Below, one piece after another: positions 1-10,935 of a stretch of DNA of 64,000 bases. Source of the stretch: Prosopocoilus inquinatus (lineage: Eukaryota > Arthropoda > Insecta > Coleoptera > Lucanidae); assembly GCA_036172665.1 (NCBI GenBank), contig CM069874.1:52992707-53056706 (forward strand), read 5' to 3'. Position 1 is the stretch's first letter, and every line of letters begins with the position of its first letter. Below the pieces are notes generated by a model that saw only the letters and a program-made list of their open reading frames with translations, did not search any database and was not told the origin of the DNA. The position numbers and the translations under genes are program-made.

Positions 1-320
1 AGGGTCAGTGCGTTACTTGCTTTTGAGCACGATCGATGTAACCCAGCCGCTCCAATAACAGCTGATCGATCAAAACGTTTACAATTTAAATTAACTTCAC
101 TGCAAGTAGTTACAAGTTTAAGTATTTTTAAATTAAAATCTAGTGCAATTCAAGAAGCTGCGGTTCGTAAGATATGCCAGGAGATCTGTAAAATTTAAAA
201 ATCTGAAAAAAGAAGGTGTTTTACCTAAAATATGTTGTTATACTGATATGCTAGGACAATTAAATAGTTTTAATTAAAAATTTTGTTGCAAATCGTTTTT
301 GCAGTGAAAACTTCGAGCAG
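1..320. other. No gene recognised
   Basis: AT-rich sequence without a supportable reading frame. Its right part (about 270-320) is related, in reverse orientation, to about 10761-10830. Both contain the run TTGCAAATCG (or its complement) next to an AT-rich stretch, and both look like the terminal part of a Penelope-like element attached to the hammerhead-like motif at 321. Confidence 0.4.
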
Positions 321-369
321 CCTCTGTATAGCTGTCTCAGCCCTGTTTAGGGCTTCGTCAGCAGAGACG
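321..369 (-). ncRNA. Hammerhead-ribozyme-like motif (Penelope-type)
   Basis: Read on the minus strand, the segment has CTGACGA, a 6-bp stem II (AGCCCT/AGGGCT, loop AAAC), then GAGA where the family has GAAA, a short AGCT-containing loop, and a 3' strand. That 3' strand (CAGAGGC) pairs over seven positions, one of them a G-U wobble, with GTCTCTG just before CTGACGA (stem I). Position 7 of the hammerhead core is free, so CTGACGA fits. Penelope-like elements are known to carry hammerheads with a very short stem III. The A-to-G change in the GAAA box and the probable ATA cleavage triplet suggest an inactive relic. The flank 361-390 resembles the flank of the motif at 20154. Confidence 0.55.
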
Positions 370-440
370 TAGCGCGACATTCCCACTGCAAACCAAAAAC
401 GACTTGTCCAATTTATTGGCAATTACGATGTAATAGTGAT

Positions 441-570
441 GAACAGATAAAACAGCGACATCCTACAATCGCTTGGGGACATATTAGGTAGCAAATCCGC
501 TTCAATTTGTCTATCCTACTGCAATATCAGATCAAAAAGCGAACGTGGGATGTCGCTGTTTTATCTGTTC
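441..570. mobile_element. Short MITE with 23-bp inverted repeats
   Basis: GAACAGATAAAACAGCGACA at 441 recurs inverted, ending at 570, and the match extends through ATCC, for a total length of 130 bp. No coding capacity. A related single arm (GGCGACATCCTACGGTCGCA) lies at about 33440. I could not identify a target duplication. Confidence 0.6.
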
Positions 571-574
571 AATA

Positions 575-687
575 AAGGTAATGTAATATGAAAAATAGTA
601 CCAGTTACCCAAAACGGTCCATTACCTTACCCGCATAATGTAAATTTATCCGCAGTTCAGGTAATTATCCGTAATTTGGCAACACTA
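575..687. mobile_element. Partial non-autonomous hAT copy (CAACACTA end)
   Basis: The segment is rich in TTACC/GGTAA words and ends in CAACACTA, the same terminus as the complete element at 61182-61713. The other end is not visible, so it is a truncated or diverged copy of that family. Confidence 0.4.
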
Positions 688-769
688 ATTGTTAGAGTAG
701 TTTTTTTTTAATGAACGGCAGCTAAATACTTTTCATGAGTTAAAGCAATGGTTAAAGAAAGCTGTATAA

Positions 770-845
770 ACCCTCGAGGCGCGAGGGCTCTCAGGCCGCA
801 AGGCCGTAGGCAATGGCCCACGTCGTCCACGCCTTACGCCGCTTC
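770..845. other. Isolated GC-rich island
   Basis: About 75 bp of GC-rich sequence in AT-rich surroundings. It contains the near-palindromes CCCTCGAGGCGCGAGGG and GGCCGCAAGGCC. No reading frame, tRNA box or known repeat is recognised. It could be part of a repeat family or an inserted fragment. Confidence 0.3.
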
Positions 846-929
846 TGTTTTTAATAGACTTTAAAATAAAATTTATTTTTTTTCCATGGACCGTAAGTAG
901 TAATACTTTCATAGCTAGCAGAGAGATTA

Positions 930-1338
930 CAATAAAAGTTTATTTACGTAAAAGGGTGAAGAAAGAACATTTTTAACGCGCTTGCCTAATTGGTGCATAA
1001 CTTTTAAACTTATTCGTCGGTAGTTGATATCGTAAAACGTATTATTTCGCTCATTGAATTAAAATTTTAAATAAAATAATTAATAAAACGACATCGGTGA
1101 TTAATTACGTAACGCTATTAAATGGGTTTGACTGCAGAACTGCATGGGTAGGTGTGTAGGTAGGCATTGTGATCTTGCAAGTATTTCTCTCTCACACATA
1201 TCAACGGTTCCAAACAATTGGAACCTCCAAAATTTTCTGGCTATAGTACCGTAACCACCGGAAAGTACGCACAGTAAGTAGTATTTCATGTACTTATACT
1301 GAGGTTTTTATATTTGCACATAGTAAAAGAATACCCTG
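930..1338 (-). repeat. Truncated copy of the 50391-51508 DNA element
   Basis: Read in reverse, about 1050-1338 matches the left 300 bp of the element at 50391: the terminal CAGGGTATTCTTTTACTATG, then the shared AAACCTCAGTATAAGTACAT, and on to the region around AACGCTA. Similarity below about 1050 is weak. The apparent 62-codon minus-strand reading frame here is shared by both copies but looks like chance coding in a repeat. Confidence 0.5.
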
Positions 1339-1439
1339 TATATAGGAAAGAAACAAGCACCAACAGATTTATTGTTAATGACTCACAACATGTCTTATCA
1401 CACAAGTATTCTGCAATTTCTTTTCTACTTTTCTACTAC

Positions 1440-1940
1440 TTAGTTAACTTCCCACTCTCAAAAGAATAAATAGAATAAAGAACTCAGATTTATTAAAGAT
1501 GTAGCAGTTCACAATCGTTACTCAGTAGATGTCGTAGAAAATCCTTTAAGGAAAATTGTAAACAAAGCCAACATCAAAAAACTAACCACTTTGTTAGCGG
1601 TAGAAACAAACGTATCCAAATATATTAAAATTCCGTTTGACAAATATTGTTCCAAAGGTTTAAATAGAATTTTTAAAAAGCAGTACACAATCGCACATAC
1701 TAATAATAATACTTTAAAATGTTTACTGGCAAACCCTAAAGACAAAACTGAACCAAATCAGAAATCAGGAATCTATGAAATATCTTGTCAAGGGTATACT
1801 AGAAAATATATTGGGCAAACAAAAAGATATATACTGACACGTTTTAAAGAACACTTAGTTCATTTAAAGTACAATAGAATTGAAAATTCCAGTGTTGCCC
1901 AACATATTTTTGACACCATAAAAATCATAAAATAGATAAT
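1440..1940 (+). pseudogene. Penelope-like element, C-terminal GIY-YIG endonuclease fragment
   Basis: The frame open at 1591-1935, extendable upstream in the same frame to about 1490, encodes the end of a Penelope-like element polyprotein. It holds a GIY-YIG endonuclease core: SGIYEISC, then KYIGQTKRYILTRFKEH and a downstream AQHIFD region. In Penelope elements this domain follows the reverse transcriptase and nicks the target. The reverse transcriptase is absent here, and the catalytic region breaks off after AQHIFD. The upstream peptide (RFIKDVAVHNRYSVDVV) fits the linker between the two domains. It is a 5'-truncated, dead copy. Its identity rests on the GIY-YIG motif and the linker and is fairly secure. 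Confidence 0.75.
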
Positions 1941-1950
1941 AATACTTATT

Positions 1951-2402
1951 CTGTAGCTATTAGTGCGATAATTAAAAAAGCATTTCAGGCATTTTCAACG
2001 CAGTTACAAAACTAGCGTACAAAGATGTTTAATTACTTCAGCAAAAATCTAACGAAGATTAGGTATTCGTTTTTAACATAATTGTTATTGTCTATTACAA
2101 AGAGGTGTAAGCATAAAGAAACGTTCTTACTTATCGCATGTTGAAAATACAAATAAACATACCGATGTCCAATAAGACCCTGACGGAGTTCTTTTAAATG
2201 TAAATAAAAATTTTATTGGGGTTTATTGCTTTTATCGGAATAAATTGCTGAAACAAGTCGTAAACCAAGCAGAGGTTTGTGATTGTGATTGGTCAGTTTT
2301 TCATTTTTGGGAAAGAAATTTCAAATTTGGAGAATTAATCTCTTACGTAACGAGGAACTTATAGTTTCATTTAAAGACAGAGGTTATGAGATACCCTGTA
2401 TA
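1951..2402. repeat. Dispersed repeat, copy A (partner at 13678-14170)
   Basis: About 450 bp closely similar, in the same orientation, to 13678-14170. Both start CTG(T/C)AGCTATTA(G/A)TGCGATAA, both share GCAGTTACAAAACTAGCGTA, and both end in ACCCTGT. Copy B carries extra bases near its right third. There is no coding capacity, so it is probably a non-autonomous element. Confidence 0.65.
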
Positions 2403-2790
2403 TAAGCCCACTAGAGAAACTCACCATTCTAAAGCAGTAGCAGACAATGTTCTCATTAACAGAGAAACCATTGAAGTAAAGGTAATTATGTCCGGTTTGC
2501 GTGATCATTCTGCCCAAAGAATAACCTTTGAAACAGCGCAATCGCTCAAAAAAGAAACAAACAAATGTGAGAAACGACAACTTCTCACAAAATAATTTAC
2601 TTAAGCTGAAGCATATTCTTGAAGGCACTGACTGGTCAAGAATCTTAAATACTATACATGACGTCGATGAATGCTACGATACCTTTCTAGAAACAATAAA
2701 TCGTATCTCAAAGAAGAAATTAGTTCACATACGAAATCATTGTGGAAAAGATTGGATAACTGAAGAAATCAAGAACTACTGTAGTTCTTA
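2403..2790 (+). pseudogene. LINE fragment: end of endonuclease plus linker
   Basis: Two overlapping frames (2386-2595 and 2528-2791) join by a frameshift near 2570. The first ends with a peptide typical of the end of an APE-type LINE endonuclease (EVKVIMSGLRDHSAQRITFE, containing the SDH-like RDHSAQ motif). The second (DWSRILNTIHDVDECYDTFL onward, then GKDWITEEIK) matches the endonuclease-to-reverse-transcriptase linker of Jockey/CR1-type LINEs. The reverse transcriptase is missing. It abuts the dispersed repeat ending at 2402. Confidence 0.6.
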
Positions 2791-3670
2791 AGAAAAAATG
2801 CATTGAAAATTCACACGTAAACTTGTTAGTGGTCACTGGAATAGTTGAATGCACCTCAACAGCTATAGATTTTCCAGAGAAAAAAAAACACAAAACACAA
2901 AACACGAACATTTAACCTTGAACTGAAACCGTAAAACGTTTTTGTTTACTACTCTCCGAGGAAACATTGCATACTGCGAACAATGAACTTAATTTTTTTA
3001 TGATGTAAGTAGAGAGACAATAATAATTTTGTTAGTGGAATCATGTTCGTGTGAACGTGCGTATCAATACCAGAAATTTAGCGAAATTCGTGCATTTTAA
3101 GATTACTTGCCATGACAGAACATAGCAATGAAGAATGTGCTCTTAATACGTATCGCGGCCCTTTAGGTTTTTTTTTTTTTTTAATTTAACGTATGTATTA
3201 CTGGAGTGTTTTACGTATTTGGAATGGTTTCATGTGCGAGATAATTAATCGAATTAAAGTGAAGAGAATCTTATGTTTAATCAAACATTACAAATCAAAA
3301 ATTCAGTTTATGAAGACTCCATTAACACGGTTGAGAAAAATCACTGCCCGGCCTACGTGATTCATTAGACCGACATTCACATAGAATGAATAAAATGCAT
3401 TTACTAACAATATGCATAAAGTAATAATGAACTTGCCAAATATTTTAATATGAAGTTTCAAATAGCTTGCCAACTTAATATTTTGATTTGATTTGAAATC
3501 AGAAACGTAACTGGTTAAATTAATGTTGATTGAATTGATTACTTTATCCAGAACGAAAGTACACTGTTAGTAAAAACATTTATGCCTTGTGTTTCTGAAA
3601 CGATACATAAATTTATATAACTCAGTATAAAAATAATAATATAAACTCAAATATAAACTCAAGATAAACT
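2791..3670. other. No gene recognised
   Basis: AT-rich sequence with a T-tract near 3168-3182 and no supportable reading frame or repeat boundary. Confidence 0.4.
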
Positions 3671-3676
3671 CACTAT

Positions 3677-3815
3677 GGGACCTATTCTGTATCAAAAGCC
3701 TTAAATTTAAAAGGCTGTTAAATTTTGTTGCTGTGGTTACAACCAATCATAGAACTATATTTTAAATTTGAAAGGACCTTTTAACGGTTCGTTAATAAGT
3801 TACAGAATACGCCCC
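3677..3815. mobile_element. MITE with GGG(A/G)C-TATTCTGTA ends
   Basis: The left end GGGACCTATTCTGTA is mirrored at the right by TACAGAATACGCCCC. About 139 bp, non-coding. The ends resemble those of the MITE at 32151-32309. Confidence 0.5.
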
Positions 3816-3970
3816 AATATCTTCTAAAAACGGTTTCTGAAAACCTTATCTGTGGATAAAATGTACACGTAGCAACATAAATAGTTTATAAATTTACTTA
3901 ATAGTCAAAGATTCACGACCGACTTAATTTATTTCTTAATATGGATGAAATTGATTTTATAATCACCTTC

Positions 3971-4194
3971 GAAAAGAATTCAGGCCACTTGTTCCGCAAA
4001 CAGCACGAAAAATTAGTACTGGGACTGAGCCCCGCAGAAATAATCACTGCGAAATGAGAACACTCGCATTGCACTCCTTTCCTTTCGCTCCCACTCAACA
4101 ACAATTCGATGATCGGAGCCGAGGGAAGGTGGCAGGAGTAAATAGTACATTTGGCGGAAAAGGCGTCCAACACTAAGTGGCCTGAATTCTTTTC
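3971..4194. mobile_element. MITE with 20-bp perfect inverted repeats
   Basis: GAAAAGAATTCAGGCCACTT at 3971 is repeated inverted, ending at 4194. The 224-bp element has a GC-richer interior than its flanks. No transposase, and the target duplication is not clear. Confidence 0.65.
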
Positions 4195-4979
4195 CCTGAT
4201 AATTACCTAATCAGTCCCCGAAACTGCTCTTATCACAGCATGAAATAAACGATCCTTTCATTCAAGAGCCGGCAACGTCTCAATTAAACAATTAATTTGA
4301 AAATTATTATATTTTATATGTATGACTATTGATATTTCATTTTTAAATCAAACTTACATTCCTCGCATTTGCGATTATTACATATCATTAAACTAACTAA
4401 ATTACGTGCATATTTACTATTCTTAGCGATGGAATACTGAGAGTAAGTCATTTTATGATATTCGGGCTTGTACAATCGAGGTGTCATAAATAACACGTAA
4501 ATACCATACATTACGGGGAATCATATGTATTTACAGTATACCAATAAGGTTCATTTGCGAAAGTGTTTATGGGTTTTTCATAGGTACACAGCCTTGTTTT
4601 CAAAAAAAATTAAAAAAAATTGTTTATTCTGAATTTCACTGTGCACACAGACCACGTCATACAAAGATTATACTTGGAAGTTTTTGGAAGCCTTTCTGAA
4701 ACTTAATTATCTACACAAATTAGCAGAGAACTTCTCGGGAAAGTTAAATGAAATGTTTCTCTCTCTTTACTTCTTTTTTGCTTAACAAGAACTCCAAACT
4801 CTTTTAATAAAATCAGTGTAAAACTGCTACCTTCCTGTACATTGGAGGATTATAAGCAACCTTAGGACGTTTGTATGTATGTGTATTGAGGCAATGAATA
4901 GCGGTAACAAATACAAAGTACACGATCGGGATACCGCCTACCTTACGTGCCGCTTATGTCTATGACATTGAGTTCCATA
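4195..4979. other. No gene recognised
   Basis: AT-rich spacer. Short open frames here lack codon structure or family resemblance. Confidence 0.4.
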
Positions 4980-5123
4980 CTTTCATCCGGAGTTGGGCAA
5001 ATTGTATTCATGAGTATGAGTACTGATTACGAGTACTATGTAATCATACTCTTAATATAAGTAAAGCCTGTGTAATCAGTACTAATCATACAAAGTGACA
5101 ATGAGTAAAGTACATGTAATCAG

Positions 5124-7305
5124 TAGAGACCGGATTTATAAGTTTTTACAAGTTTTTTACGCTAACATACCTAAACTTGGCGTTTTGTATTTATATGTTT
5201 GTCGATTAGAGAAGCCCAAAAATGGTAGTTTTATTTCGCATATAACTTAATATTTTAGACTTTTAGCGCATATTTATTTATTTATCCATATATTGATATA
5301 AATAACATTATAATTCCATATACGGTCAATATTCAAGTCTGCAGCTTTTCCAAGAAGTAATTTATTCTCCTCAACGTCTGGCCACTTTATTTTACGATTT
5401 CCCGGAATGTGATTTTCTGGGAATCTGTAGCGACTTGCACTTGCATTTTGCACTTATGTTTTGCATTTCAGTTTGAGATAAGAACTCCGTGAATGTGTGT
5501 GACTAGTGACTAGTGTATTTATCAACGCGAATTAGTTGTTATTTTCTTATTTAATTTAAAGACGAAATAAATTCAGTGCTTATCTTTTCAAAATGCCGAA
5601 AGTAGCATCCTCTCGATCCGAGCTATTGAAAAAATGGATTAAAGCATCTAAACATCTAACTACAGATGGAAAAGTTATTTTTTGCAACGCATGCTCAAAA
5701 CAGGTAGATACCTTACAAATTCTCTTAAAAATCACATTTTCATTTTGACAATATTTTAAGGTGTCGTCAGACCAAAAGTGCCAGATTGATCAACATTTGG
5801 CTACAAACCTCCATAAGGAGTCGGAGAAAAGATGTGTGTCTAACTTTAAGCAGTCTTTTATTTCTTCAACAGCCAGTAACTCACAGGGCAGTGACACAGG
5901 AAATGAATTCTTTTTCGACTCGTGCAGTGCTATGGCAGAGTCAAACATTCCTTGGCATAAACTTGAACAAGCAAGTTTTCGAACTTTTTTGGAAAAATAT
6001 TGCAATCGTCATATTCCAAATGAATCGACTTTGCGGAAAAACTATCTAAGTATATGCTACCAGCAACGGATGAAGAAAATAAGAGAGAAGCTTAGCGACA
6101 ACAATATTTATATAGTAGTTGATGAAAGGACAGATGCCTGCGGTCGTTATGTAGCAAATATGTTAGCAGGAGTATTAAGCAACACAGTTGCACCAATATC
6201 TTATTTGGTAAATAGTGCAGTTTTGGAAAAAACAAATCATTTAACGATCGCACGTTTTACTAACGACAGCTTGACACTTTTATATGCACCTAATCAAGTT
6301 AAATCGGAAAATATATTACTAATGGTGTCTGATGCAGCAGCCTACATGATAAAAGCAGGACAGGCTTTACAGGTGTTTTACCCAAATCTGATGCACTTCA
6401 CTTGTATGGCTCACGCAATGAATAGGCTCGCTGAATTGGTGCGACTAGAATATGCAACAGTAAATAAGTTGATCAATAACTGAAAAAAGGCGTTTCTTAA
6501 AGCCCCACTGCGTATACAACACTATAAAGAATTAGCTGCTGACCTGCCATTACCACCAGAACCAATAATTACGAGATGGGGTACGTGGCTTGAAGCAGCA
6601 AATTTTTACGCAGATAACTTTAAACAATTAAAGGAAATTTTCTTAGAATTGGATGATTCCAATTCAGCGGCTTTAAGAATTTGTAAGGAATGCATGTCGA
6701 ACACAAACATCGGGAATCAATTAACATTCATTAAAACTCATTTTTCGGTTTTAATATCCACCATTAAAAAGTTGGAATCATCCCAGACGGCTCTATTAGA
6801 TTCTTTTGAAGTGGTCGATGATGCAATTGAAAGTGTAAAATCAATTCCAGGGGAGATAGGAGAGAAGTTAATGACAAAATTAGACAAGGTTCTATTACGT
6901 AATCCTGACTACAATAAAATGAGGAAAATCTGTTTAGTTTTAAAAGGTCAAAGTGAAGAGGATTTGGACATGGACCCCAAAGATGTAGCATCCATGAAAT
7001 TTGCGCCCATTACTTCATGCGATGTCGAGCGTTCGTTTTCCTCTTATAAAAATATTTTGACAGACAAACGACAAAATTTTACCCCAAATAATTTAAATCA
7101 ACTGTTGATTATATTTTGTAATCCTACTATTTAAGTGTTAAGTGTTAAAATTACTTATATGAAACAATTTATGTTTTTATTATTCTAAAGTATGTATAAG
7201 TAAAATAAAATTTTTATCGCATATAATATCCATATTTTGGTCCATTTTAATCGCATAAAAAAAACTTATTTTCCATTTTTTTAGCACATATAAATCCGGA
7301 CTTTA
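5124..7305 (+). mobile_element. Autonomous-type hAT element
   Basis: The inverted ends TAGAGACCGGATTTATA (left) and TATAAATCCGGACTTTA (right) agree at 15 of 17 positions. The flanking 8-bp repeats are GTAATCAG (5116-5123) and CTAATCAG (7306-7313), seven of eight identical. A TAGAG-type end and an 8-bp duplication are standard for hAT. The element carries the two-exon transposase at 5593-7134 and sits inside the outer hAT element. Confidence 0.85.
5593..7134 (+). pseudogene. hAT transposase, two exons, one in-frame stop
   Basis: Exon 1 (5593-5703, 37 codons from ATG) joins exon 2 (5761 on) across a 57-bp GT-AG intron in phase 0. The join brings CNAC of exon 1 together with HLATNLH of exon 2 into a BED-like zinc finger. 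hAT hallmarks follow: VVDERTDACGRY (first catalytic Asp region), MVSDAAAYM (second), the CMAH motif and ITRWGTW (the RW motif). The C-terminal dimerisation segment has SCDVERSFSSYKN. The frame stays open over about 494 codons except for a single TGA at 6481-6483. That stop is the only visible lesion, so the copy is recent or only just dead. The family resembles the CGBP1/hAT-type proteins common in insects. The same family is represented by the relic at 12155-13395. Confidence 0.85.
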
Positions 7306-7337
7306 CTAATCAGTAATCATAAATAATGAGTACAGAG

Positions 7338-8198
7338 CATAGGCGCCGCTTCGTCGGGTGCAGGGGCCTCGTGCACCTGACAAATGATTTTATTGGGTGC
7401 AAAAGTATTAGAGAGCACCCGACAAAGTAGTGTCATGGTAGTGTCTTTTTATGAATTCAAAGAACATAAAGTTTTTTAAAGAAAATCCATAATTAACAGG
7501 ATTACCAGAAATTTACAAATTGTTTAAAATATTGCTAGCTCTTCCTGGTTCATCGTCCAAAGCAGGAATACAGCATACTTGCGTTTTCTACTGACGTGCA
7601 CTGCGTGCGTACTCGCTGTATCTCCATCTTCTTCTAACCTCATATAATAAAATGAGTTGGAGATACTCTTAATGCACACTCAGTGCATATAGTGTACGTT
7701 AGTAGAAATAGCTATTAGTGTATTATTTGTTCGCAAATCAAAAACCCACCACCTGTTGCATTATGTTGGTATAAAACACAGTCCCCCGTAAAATATTTTT
7801 AAAATACTAAGCAGGGATGAGGAAAAACTTTTCTTTCCTCCTCCCACTAAGTTGGTAAAACAATTTTAATACTTATCTTATTATCTTATTCACATTTAAG
7901 TTCGTCTTAAGAATCCTTTTCAATGCCACACAAATGGAAAAAAATCTTTTCATTGTTAAAATGAAAGATGCCCTTAATTAAATTATCGTAATTATTAAAA
8001 ATTCAGAACTCATAACCTTGTCATTTATTTCATATACTTGTCACTTTATTATCGATTTCTTAACTATTGTTATAGTTGTATTTTTCATAAGGCAGTGGTC
8101 TTTTAATTTATGAATAAGTTATATTATACGCATTATAAACTGAACTAGGTACCGATAAAAATTGCACCCGACAATATTTGCAAAATCCGGCGCCTATG
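7338..8198. mobile_element. Non-autonomous hAT element (CATAGGCGCC ends)
   Basis: Perfect 10-bp inverted ends CATAGGCGCC/GGCGCCTATG are flanked by the perfect 8-bp duplication GTACAGAG (7330-7337 and 8199-8206). Subterminal GTCGGGTGCA and TGCACCCGAC words repeat inverted inside, as expected for transposase-binding sites. 861 bp, no transposase. Confidence 0.85.
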
Positions 8199-8208
8199 GT
8201 ACAGAGTA

Positions 8209-9653
8209 CAGAGTGGACCATTTTTAATGGTTTTACCAGGTTTCTCAGTTATTTATAGGAATAGAAAAAAACAGTTTTTGCGACCCATTGCTACTTTTTC
8301 GAGAAAAACTCAATGCAAGAAACAAAATTAGCTATCTCGATTCGTTCGGGAAATATCGGCCGAAAACGAATTTTTCCGAAAAATTATTTTTCACAAAATC
8401 TCAGTTGTTTTACAAGATATTTCGAAAATTCAAAAACTATTTTATTCAGAAGTTTGATATAATTATTTTTATAAATAACAAATATACTAATTTTCATTAT
8501 TTTGCAGTACTTATCAAGCTATCTATGACAATAAAAACAAAAGAAAATTCAGTTGCTTTCCTCAAAAATCTATTATTAGAATAAATAATACATGTAACAT
8601 AAAACTACAAGTAATGTAAATATGGATTAACTGTTAATGCAGTTTTGAAGAATTATATGTTATATGTTCCTTTGAAATTATTAAATCTTAAATTTTATAA
8701 GTACAAAGTTTTTTTTTTAAATCTCGAACCGGACAGAAATATGAAGGGAAACACTTAACGTTTCGCTATAGATTTATAACTTCGTCAGGAGTGAAAAAAA
8801 GTAAATAAACTTTATATTACCAAAAATTCTTAGATATGTTTATTTCACTTCTATCCGCGATTACATTTGTTAATATACAAAAGTTCTTGAAAGCGTTATT
8901 AAACTTAGGAAATATCCGAAATTATTTCTTAAAGAAATGCACTGACTTATGCAATTTAAAATTTATAAAAATCTCTTAACTATTCACATTATAATAATTA
9001 AAGAAATGTTCAAATTGAGTTAATTCATTTTTATGTTGTGATTTTATGTCAGTCTCTAATAGATATATGAAGCTTTTTATTTATTGAATTAAATTAACCG
9101 TTTTACTTAATAATAATTGATTTTTGAGGAAAACAATTGAACTATATTTTTTGTTTTTGGTGTCGTGGATGGCTTGTTAGCTACTGGAAAACAAAAAATA
9201 ATAAATATCTTTATTATTTGAAAAAATAATTATATCAATCTTTACATTTTCGAAAACCTCATTAAACAAGCAATTTATTAGTGTCATAGCCAACTGTGGT
9301 TTCCATTTAAAATTAGAAACTTACAGTCTATTTCGCAGAATTGGTGCAATTTCTACGAAAGATAATGAGTACTGATTACGAGTACTAGTGTCAGTAAAAT
9401 CAGTGTTAATTTCTGAATAAAATAGTTTTCAAATTTTCGAAATATCTTGTCAAACAACTGAGATATTGTGAAAAATAATTTTTCGGAGAAATTCGTTTTC
9501 GGCCGATATTTCCCGAACGAATCGAGATAACTAACTTTTGTTTTCTCCATTGAGTTTTTCTGGAAAACTAGCATTGGGTCGCGAAAACGGTTTTCCTCTA
9601 TTCCTATAAATAACTGAGAAACACTGTAAAACCATCAAAAATGGACCACACTG
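8209..9653. mobile_element. Long-inverted-repeat DNA element with TA duplication
   Basis: The arms 8209-8455 and 9407-9653 are inverted copies of about 245 bp, starting CAG(A/T)GTGG(A/T)CCATTTTT. TA flanks both ends (8207-8208 and 9654-9655), which fits the Tc1/mariner group. The apparent reading frames at 8288-8584 and 9353-9574 are the same arm read in opposite copies and are not genes. The 950-bp centre has no transposase but contains a hammerhead-like motif. Confidence 0.75.
8745..8793 (-). ncRNA. Hammerhead-ribozyme-like motif
   Basis: On the minus strand: CACTC, CTGACGA, a six-pair stem II (GTTATA/TATAGC, one G-U) after an extra A, GAAAC, then GTTAAGTG. The AGTG can pair with CACT before the core (stem I). 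ACGT at the GAAA junction is self-complementary, so a dimeric stem III is possible, as in small Penelope hammerheads. Core residues CTGANGA and GAAA are both intact. The extra A and short stem I make it uncertain. Confidence 0.45.
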
Positions 9654-9705
9654 TACATGTAAACAGTAATCATATAAAATGAGTATGAGTACAGATAAAA
9701 AGTAA

Positions 9706-10935
9706 TGGCATGCTGTTTCAATTTTTCGTCTCCTCTTTGACAATACTTAGCAGCACAATGCTGGTCCGCTGGGTCTCGCAATTCGCAGTGTTTGTACCTT
9801 TGCAAATTCGTCCGAACTGTACTGTACAAAGTGTCTCATCTTCGATGGCATTCTATAGATATTTCCGATATCTAAATATGATAAGGACACGTTTTATTCA
9901 ACTCTTAACTAGATTATGATTTCTTCATTAAATCACTTAAAAATTCGTAATAGTCCACAGGAAAACCCAACTGTGCATATTGTGAGTGCCATTTCTTCTG
10001 AGCTACAGGAAAATATTATGGGTTCTCAAATATTATTGAATTCTATGTCCCCAAGGGAAAATACGATAAAAATTTACACTGCATCCGCTAGTTCTCAAAT
10101 GAACATCTGCATGTTAATATTAATGTTTAAAATTATGAAGATTTACACAATTCTTTAAATAAAGAAAGATTTCGGAAATTGTAATCTTATTTAAATCCGT
10201 ATTTTTTCTGTATGATTTAAGAAGCCTGTTAGCGCACTTCCTTATTTTCCCGACTTTCTTTCTCAAAAATCGAACTTTTCAATCGAACACTCGTTATAAA
10301 TTACATAAACAATTTCAAACAATATAAACTAACACGTGTCGCAAGTCTTATCATCCAGACGCCTCTGACGAGTAAAAAGTAAGTTGAATATTAACCAATA
10401 ATTGATATGGTGTAAAATTGAGTTCGTAGTTTGGCTATTATGAAGTTTTCATGTGGTTTAATTGTTAATTAAGGAACCATAATCTATGTTAAAAATCAAA
10501 CAAAAAAGCTATAATTTTTTTATATCTTTAAAAATAAAAAAAAGTTATTTGCATTTAACATGTTGGTAAATTTTACATTTTTCAATCCTACCACAAAACA
10601 ACAAGAAACAGCGAATTTTTGATTTTACCATTTAAATTAGCATTAAAAGTTAAAACTCAATATTAGGTTCTGAGTTCTTTTCTGTTTCCATTACTCATGA
10701 AGAAACCTGTACAATACACATCTTAGATAAAACAAATAAAATCAAAATCAAAAGCTTAAGGATGCTCGAGGGATTCACCGCAATCAAAAACGATTTGCAA
10801 CAAAATTTTTTAAAATAAAAATTTCCACGGTAAATTTAAGTCCGTTCACCTTAAAGCTTAGACCACGTGGTAAGCGTACAATTAACAGCGTTTGCAAAAG
10901 CCTGTATATTATTAGACGTGAATAACTGATTTCTA
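9706..10935. other. Unassigned insert; Penelope-like tail at about 10761-10830
   Basis: This stretch separates the two halves of the outer hAT. I see no supportable gene. About 10761-10830 (GATGCTCGAGGGATTCACCG and the AT-rich run after it) matches, in opposite orientation, the sequence downstream of the hammerhead-like motif at 321. The rest is unassigned. Confidence 0.4.

Noticed and set aside
1101..1289. 62-codon minus-strand frame partly conserved at 50.4 kb
   Set aside because: The conservation is nucleotide-level repeat similarity; the second copy's frame differs and no domain is recognised.
8288..9574. Two similar reading frames (98 and 73 codons) sharing YLDSFGKYRPKTNFSEKLFF
   Set aside because: They are the two inverted arms of one transposon read in opposite directions, not a gene pair.
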